From Acidobacteriota bacterium (GTDB lineage: Bacteria; Acidobacteriota; Blastocatellia; UBA7656), in NCBI GenBank assembly GCA_016201275.1, contig JACQDB010000156.1:1-50625 (forward strand): 50,625 nucleotides of DNA. Direction: 5' to 3'. Below are positions 46,738 to 50,625 of the stretch, piece by piece; the first letter of the stretch is position 1, and each line of letters starts with the position of its first letter. The notes beneath the pieces are model-generated. The model was not told where the DNA came from and ran no database searches. It saw only the letters and a program-made list of their open reading frames with translations. Made by a program: the position numbers and the translations under genes.

Positions 46738-47994
46738 TTATCCTTTGCCTTTGATTTTGTCATCAGCATAAGGTTTCTTGATGTATTGCGCCGCTTGTTT
46801 GTGCGCGTCGAAAATATTTTCGCGCTGCAACACGGTTTGATACTCGGCGAGGGCGGCCTCGCGTTTGCCCAACGCATCCAGCGCTTGTCCGGCGTGCAGG
46901 TGCGACAAAGAGACCAGCGCCTTGTCCGCTTTCGGCCAGCGCGTCACCGCTTGGTAATGCTCGATAGCCGCCGCGAAATCTCCAGCCTTCATCAATGCTT
47001 CACCCCATTGAAAATTGATATGATCGGCGGCGACCTGCGCGATAGGCGCATCTTTGAGCAAGGCGGCAAAGCTTGCTGCGCCTTCGTCGTGACGCCCTCT
47101 TTGATACAACATATTGGCGCGTTCAACGCCCAATAAATAATTGCGCGGATATTTTGTCGCCAAGTAGCTGATCACTTCCAAAGCTTTTTCGGGCTGCTGT
47201 TCGCGGCTGTACAAGCCAATCAAAATCACCCGCGCATCATCGGCGGCGAAGCGGCCTTTTTGCGTCGCCAATTCCAAATTTGCGATGCCTTCTTTTTTCG
47301 AGCCTTTCAAACCGGCAAGCCTCGCCAGAGTGCGCCAGACAAACGGCAGGCTGTCAATGACGTATTGATAAAGCCCCAAACTGAGATAAGCGTCGCAATA
47401 ATTCGGATCAATTTTAACGACCTTCTTTTGAAGTTGAATCGAGCCGTTGGCATCGCCCATCGCCCGCCGAAAACTGCGTTTGACGGTGACGCTGTAAGCG
47501 GCGCGCAAACCTAAAGCGGCTCCCTGATAATAGAGCGCTTCGGTGTCCTGTGGATTTTTTTGCAAGCGCGCTTTGGCTACGCTTATGGCTTGACGCAGAA
47601 AATCGTTGAACTCTTTGTCGCGTTTCGGATCGAACTTGTCTTCTTCGGCATCCTGTTGATAAAACGCTTCGCCGTTATAAAGCGAGGCCGACAATCGGCG
47701 CGACGAATTCAACCATTCCAGCCACAGATTGTTTGCCAGATAGATGAAGCCTGCCGGATGGTCGGGCGCGAGTTTTACCAGGCGGTCGAATTTTTCCCGC
47801 GCCGTTTTGTAATCGAGATTGTAAACGGCATCGTTGCCCTCGGTGCGTAACCGATCAAACTCCGCCGCCGCAGATTCCGCACTCGCTTTCGAGACTTCAT
47901 TGACCGCCGGTTTTGGCGCTGGAGTTTGCGGTAACGCCACCCCGCTTGATGAAAAAATCGCCAGTATTACAAGAGCAATCACCATTGTACGCAT
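46738..47994 (-). CDS. Secreted tetratricopeptide-repeat protein
   Basis: 418 residues with a signal peptide (MRTMVIALVILAIFSSSGVALPQ) and at least six TPR-like helical pairs, for example NDAVYNLDYKTAREKFDRLVKLAPDHP and GDFAAAIEHYQAVTRWP. It probably mediates protein contact in the periplasm or at the outer membrane. AAGGAG lies nine bases before the ATG. The 194-bp gap on its left to the methyltransferase has no gene. Confidence 0.83.
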   Translation of the reverse strand: MRTMVIALVILAIFSSSGVALPQTPAPKPAVNEVSKASAESAAAEFDRLRTEGNDAVYNLDYKTAREKFDRLVKLAPDHPAGFIYLANNLWLEWLNSSRRLSASLYNGEAFYQQDAEEDKFDPKRDKEFNDFLRQAISVAKARLQKNPQDTEALYYQGAALGLRAAYSVTVKRSFRRAMGDANGSIQLQKKVVKIDPNYCDAYLSLGLYQYVIDSLPFVWRTLARLAGLKGSKKEGIANLELATQKGRFAADDARVILIGLYSREQQPEKALEVISYLATKYPRNYLLGVERANMLYQRGRHDEGAASFAALLKDAPIAQVAADHINFQWGEALMKAGDFAAAIEHYQAVTRWPKADKALVSLSHLHAGQALDALGKREAALAEYQTVLQRENIFDAHKQAAQYIKKPYADDKIKGKG

Positions 47995-48055
47995 TATAAA
48001 AACTCCTTCACGAAAAATCTCTCCGGTAAAATCCTCTTCATAAAAACGTCTCTGT

Positions 48056-48107
48056 TGAGGGACGGTCTCTGACCGCCCCTTTCGCGGTCAAAGACCGCTT
48101 CTCAACT
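48056..48107. repeat. Imperfect inverted repeat
   Basis: TTGAGGGACGGTCTCTGACCGC and its partner at the right end (GCGGTCAAAGACCGCTTCTCAA) form an imperfect stem; the TTGAG...CGGTC style matches the core of the MITE-like element. It lies between the TPR and lipid kinase genes. Confidence 0.5.
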
Positions 48108-48148
48108 CCGCATAGTTTGATTGCCCTTGGCTCTATGCCCATAAACCA

Positions 48149-49171
48149 TCACGGCACAATCACCGACAGCGCATCGGGCAACACTTCAAAAGTCATGGGC
48201 AGCGTGCCGACCACTTCGCCATCCAGTTCCACCCAAACCTCTTCATCCGAATCCAGCGTCACGCGATGGCTTTTGACGATGACGGCTTGGGTTTTTTCCG
48301 GGCGCTTGAAAAAACATTTGATGAGCGCGAACAGATACGCGAAGGTGGTTTTGAAGCGCGGTAAAATGAACACCTCAAACTCCGGGTCTTCCAAGCGCGC
48401 ATTCTTTGCTATCACCAGATTGCCGCCATAACTTTTGCCCTTGCCAATCAACGTAAAAGCGCTGTCGTAGCGTTGGCCATCCACGGCAACCGTGAACCGT
48501 TGGCGTTGCCACAACAACAGATGCCGAAGGCCGGACACCCAGAAAGCGAACTCACCCATACGGCGTTTCAATTTGCGATTGACGCCGCGCGCTATCGAAG
48601 CATCAAGCCCTATGCCTGCGAACATGAAAAAATAACGACGAGTCTGGTGTCTGGCGTCTGGCGTCTGGCGTCCGACGTTGACAGGCTCTGCTTGCTTCGC
48701 AGTTTTTCGTGTTTCCGGCACCGTAGCGGAAGTGTTGATTTGCTCATCAGACACCGGACGCCAGACCACCGACTCCAGACTGCGCGAAGCGACGCCGAGC
48801 GCTATGCGTTTGGTCTTGCCTGCGGCAATCACTGCGGCTAGAGGCTGCGGCTGGCGCGGCAACTCTAAATCGCGAGCGACGACATTGGCGGTGCCGCCTG
48901 CCCACACGCCCAACACCGCATCGCTGCCCACCATTGCCTGTATCACTTCGTTCAAGGTCCCGTCACCGCCATAGCTGATGATGAGGTTCGCGCCGTTGGC
49001 GAGAGCTTCGCGGGTCAAGCGCGTCGCGTCATCGGGCGCGTGGGTCGCTTGCGCGTCGGCCTTGATGCCGTGTGCTGCGAGCAAGCGCACCATCTGTGCC
49101 GCTTGCTCGGCACGTTTGCCTTTGCGCCCCGACATAGGGTTATAAATGATCGTTGCTTGTCGTTCTGCCAT
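48149..49171 (-). CDS. Diacylglycerol kinase-family lipid kinase with an inserted segment
   Basis: 340 residues from ATG 49171. Lipid kinase of the DagK_cat/LCB5 family: IIYNPMSGRKG binds nucleotide, YGGDGTLNEV (68-76) is the catalytic GGDGT motif, GGTANVVARDL follows and the C-terminal lobe has FAGIGLDA and LDGEVVG. It phosphorylates a lipid such as diacylglycerol. Residues about 129-178 (RSLESVVWRPVS... GRQTPDARHQT) are foreign to the family and come from an inverted, tandemly repetitive DNA segment at about 48638-48787, whose ends carry GTCTGGCGTCTGGCG and CCGGACGCCAGACC. The reading frame is preserved. Confidence 0.85.
   Translation of the reverse strand: MAERQATIIYNPMSGRKGKRAEQAAQMVRLLAAHGIKADAQATHAPDDATRLTREALANGANLIISYGGDGTLNEVIQAMVGSDAVLGVWAGGTANVVARDLELPRQPQPLAAVIAAGKTKRIALGVASRSLESVVWRPVSDEQINTSATVPETRKTAKQAEPVNVGRQTPDARHQTRRYFFMFAGIGLDASIARGVNRKLKRRMGEFAFWVSGLRHLLLWQRQRFTVAVDGQRYDSAFTLIGKGKSYGGNLVIAKNARLEDPEFEVFILPRFKTTFAYLFALIKCFFKRPEKTQAVIVKSHRVTLDSDEEVWVELDGEVVGTLPMTFEVLPDALSVIVP
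48638..48787. repeat. Inverted-repeat insertion inside the lipid kinase gene
   Basis: GTCTGG-type units repeat three times at about 48647-48672 (GTCTGGCGTCTGGCG), and their complement lies at about 48750-48780 (GACACCGGACGCCAGACCAC). The similar string TCCGGGGTCCGGTGTC occurs near 11672 beside the pyrophosphatase, so this is a dispersed repeat, here in frame with a protein. Confidence 0.7.
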
Positions 49172-49358
49172 GCTGAACATCATAGCGTAAGGCAAGTTGG
49201 ATGCCAGCCACAAAACGCAAAAAAACCTAATGAAATCGCGAGTTTTTTCTTAATAGCTTGGCGCTGCGGTGCAGGATTATTCCGACGATTGGCGCGTTCT
49301 TTCCCGCCTCGCGTTTGCAAAGGGGCGTCGCCAACAGGCATCATTCAATTCGCAATTT

Positions 49359-50414
49359 ATGGACGACCTTCTTATTGTTGAACACTTGGTCAAACACTTT
49401 CCCGTTCGCCAGGGCATAGTGCCAAAAACCGTGGGCGTCGTGCGCGCCGTTGATGATATTTCGTTTGTCATCAAACGCGGCGCGACGCTTGGACTGGTGG
49501 GCGAATCGGGTTGCGGCAAGACGACGGCAGGAAGAGCCTTACTGCGCTTGATCGAACCAACTGCGGGGCGCGTGGTTTTCGATGGGCGCGAAGTGTTTCA
49601 GTTGAAAGCCACAGCGATGCGCCAACTGCGCCGCGAAATGCAGATCATTTTTCAAGACCCTTATGGTTCGCTCAACCCGCGTATGACGGTTGGCGGTATG
49701 CTCGCCGAACCCTTGTTGGTTCATGGTATCGAAAATAGTTTACTCAATAACCCTTTGAAAAGTAACGCGGCAAAATCGCCTGCGGCGTCGCCCTCGCTAT
49801 CGAAAAAGCAGCGCGTTAAACAACAGGTCGCCGAGCTTTTGCAACTCGTTGGTCTTGCGCCCGAACACGCCAATCGCTATCCGCATGAATTTTCCGGCGG
49901 CCAACGTCAACGCATAGGCATCGCCCGCGCTCTTGCGCTGCAACCGAAATTCATCGTCTGCGACGAAGCGGTGTCGGCGCTCGATGTTTCCATACAGGCG
50001 CAGATTTTGAATCTGTTGCGTGAACTGCAACAACGCTTCCATCTGACCTACCTGTTCATCGCTCATGATTTAGCGGTGGTCAGACACATCTCTGACCGCG
50101 TGGCGGTGATGTACTTGGGCGAGATTGTCGAGGAAGCCGACACCGAAGAAATTTTTTCGCATCCTTTGCACCCGTACACGCAGGCACTGCTTGCAGCGAT
50201 TCCCATTCCCAAACCGCAAGCCAAACGTCCGCAAACGAAACTTGAAGGCGACGTGCCGACGCCCATCAATCCGCCCACCGGCTGCCGCTTTCACACGCGC
50301 TGCCCGATAGCGATTGACGAATGCACCCAAGCGCCGCCGCCGCTGGTTGAAATTTCGCCAGGCCACCGCGTCGCCTGCATACGCACAGAGGTTGCGGCGA
50401 CGAGGATTGATTAA
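49359..50414 (+). CDS. Oligopeptide/dipeptide ABC transporter ATPase (OppF/DppF type)
   Basis: 351 residues from ATG 49359; earlier frame to 49269 is not family-like. ABC ATPase: Walker [13 protein letters not shown] (near 53), signature [16 protein letters not shown], Walker [15 protein letters not shown], and HDLAVVRHI. The C-terminal CRFHTRCP...C region is the cysteine-rich extension of OppD/OppF, and the [28 protein letters not shown] segment is typical. A 25-residue insertion ([20 protein letters not shown]) after the Q-loop region is unusual. It powers uptake of peptides or similar solutes; the permeases are not in the window. Confidence 0.9.
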   Translation: MDDLLIVEHLVKHFPVRQGIVPKTVGVVRAVDDISFVIKRGATLGLVGESGCGKTTAGRALLRLIEPTAGRVVFDGREVFQLKATAMRQLRREMQIIFQDPYGSLNPRMTVGGMLAEPLLVHGIENSLLNNPLKSNAAKSPAASPSLSKKQRVKQQVAELLQLVGLAPEHANRYPHEFSGGQRQRIGIARALALQPKFIVCDEAVSALDVSIQAQILNLLRELQQRFHLTYLFIAHDLAVVRHISDRVAVMYLGEIVEEADTEEIFSHPLHPYTQALLAAIPIPKPQAKRPQTKLEGDVPTPINPPTGCRFHTRCPIAIDECTQAPPPLVEISPGHRVACIRTEVAATRID

Positions 50415-50436
50415 GGATTGTTGAAACCTCGAAAAC

Positions 50437-50470
50437 AGAAGTAGCGCAAGCTGGTCTCTTGCGCTACTTC
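50437..50470. terminator. Hairpin terminator between converging genes
   Basis: GAAGTAGCGCAAG and CTTGCGCTACTTC form a 13-bp stem with a CTGGTCT loop. On the minus strand it is followed by TGTTTTC, so it most likely ends the partial gene to its right; it may also serve the ABC ATPase gene. Confidence 0.7.
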
Positions 50471-50497
50471 AAAAAAGGAAAGAGTCAGGACTTTCGC

Positions 50498-50625
50498 TCA
50501 AACACCTTGAAAGACCGGGATTCGCGGATTTCTGAGTTCTGCGCGCAGATAGTCTCGAAACAAATCTGTGCGAACTTGATAGAGCGTTTTGCCCAACTCC
50601 TTCGCTTTTACTTTTAAGGACAACC
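50498..50625 (-). CDS. C-terminal fragment of an unidentified gene
   Basis: The last 41 codons of a minus-strand gene whose start lies beyond the right edge. The peptide ends LKVKAKELGKTLYQVRTDLF...RIPVFQGV before TGA at 50500-50498. A terminator follows at normal distance, which supports a real gene end. The fragment is too short to assign. Confidence 0.5.
   Translation of the reverse strand, partial: LSLKVKAKELGKTLYQVRTDLFRDYLRAELRNPRIPVFQGV

Overview
The window looks like a chromosomal segment of a free-living, Gram-negative-type bacterium of moderate GC content. Gene content and style (zinc-ribbon/single-helix proteins, two membrane pyrophosphatases, a CUAEP-tail radical SAM gene, a UMF1-type transporter, many palindromic intergenic repeats) suggest an Acidobacteriota relative, perhaps class Blastocatellia. 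This is inference: there is no rRNA or other phylogenetic marker I can place by eye. About 43 protein genes are supported. I see no tRNA, rRNA, CRISPR array or intact insertion sequence.

Layout. 1-2.2 kb: an integron-type tyrosine recombinase with a divergent small gene and two cassette-like core heptamers at the left edge, bounded by purine/pyrimidine-rich tracts. 2.1-5.2 kb: a tight minus-strand operon of an SbcD/Mre11 nuclease, an unrecognised protein and a DapA-family aldolase. 5.2-8.0 kb: palindrome-rich DNA around an acyltransferase and a DUF1295 membrane protein. 8.1-13.8 kb: a DUF1186/SEC-C protein, then two adjacent membrane pyrophosphatase genes with different potassium-dependence signatures. 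14-17.9 kb: two paralogous zinc-ribbon membrane proteins, a type IV pilin-like protein, homoserine dehydrogenase and hypoxanthine phosphoribosyltransferase. 17.95-18.5 kb: a promoter followed by about 500 bp of non-coding DNA made of degenerate, roughly 52-bp repeats, each carrying a small hairpin with a GCAA tetraloop; this is the best candidate for an undescribed RNA. 19-23.4 kb: greA, a CDP-alcohol phosphotransferase, a zinc-ribbon/pseudopilin-like protein, and a biotin carboxylase plus biotin carrier pair. 23.8-30.5 kb: a secreted Arg/Asp-rich protein, a DUF6941-like protein, a Clp-type AAA+ protein with a dead second ATPase module, an M48 protease and an MFS transporter.

30.5-35 kb is the most striking protein-coding stretch: an Nfu-type Fe-S scaffold gene, a B12-binding-like radical SAM gene whose apparent stop codon is followed in frame by Ala-Glu-Pro (Cys-Sec-Ala-Glu-Pro) with a bacterial-SECIS-like hairpin just downstream, an ATP-grasp ligase gene, and an endonuclease III-like gene. 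35-50.6 kb: lysyl-tRNA synthetase with a C-terminal extension, a GNAT acetyltransferase, an amidohydrolase fused to a DUF962 membrane domain, a PAP2-like phosphatase, a glycine-zipper protein, a GT39-like membrane glycosyltransferase, two methyltransferases, a secreted TPR protein, a lipid kinase with a repeat-derived insertion, and an OppF-type ATPase. A small gene end runs off the right edge.

Most genes are housekeeping or envelope functions in short transcription units. Two nearly identical 127-128 bp TA-flanked elements (23.4 and 44.2 kb, opposite orientation) and many other perfect inverted repeats show a high load of non-autonomous palindromic elements, one of which appears to have been absorbed into a coding sequence.
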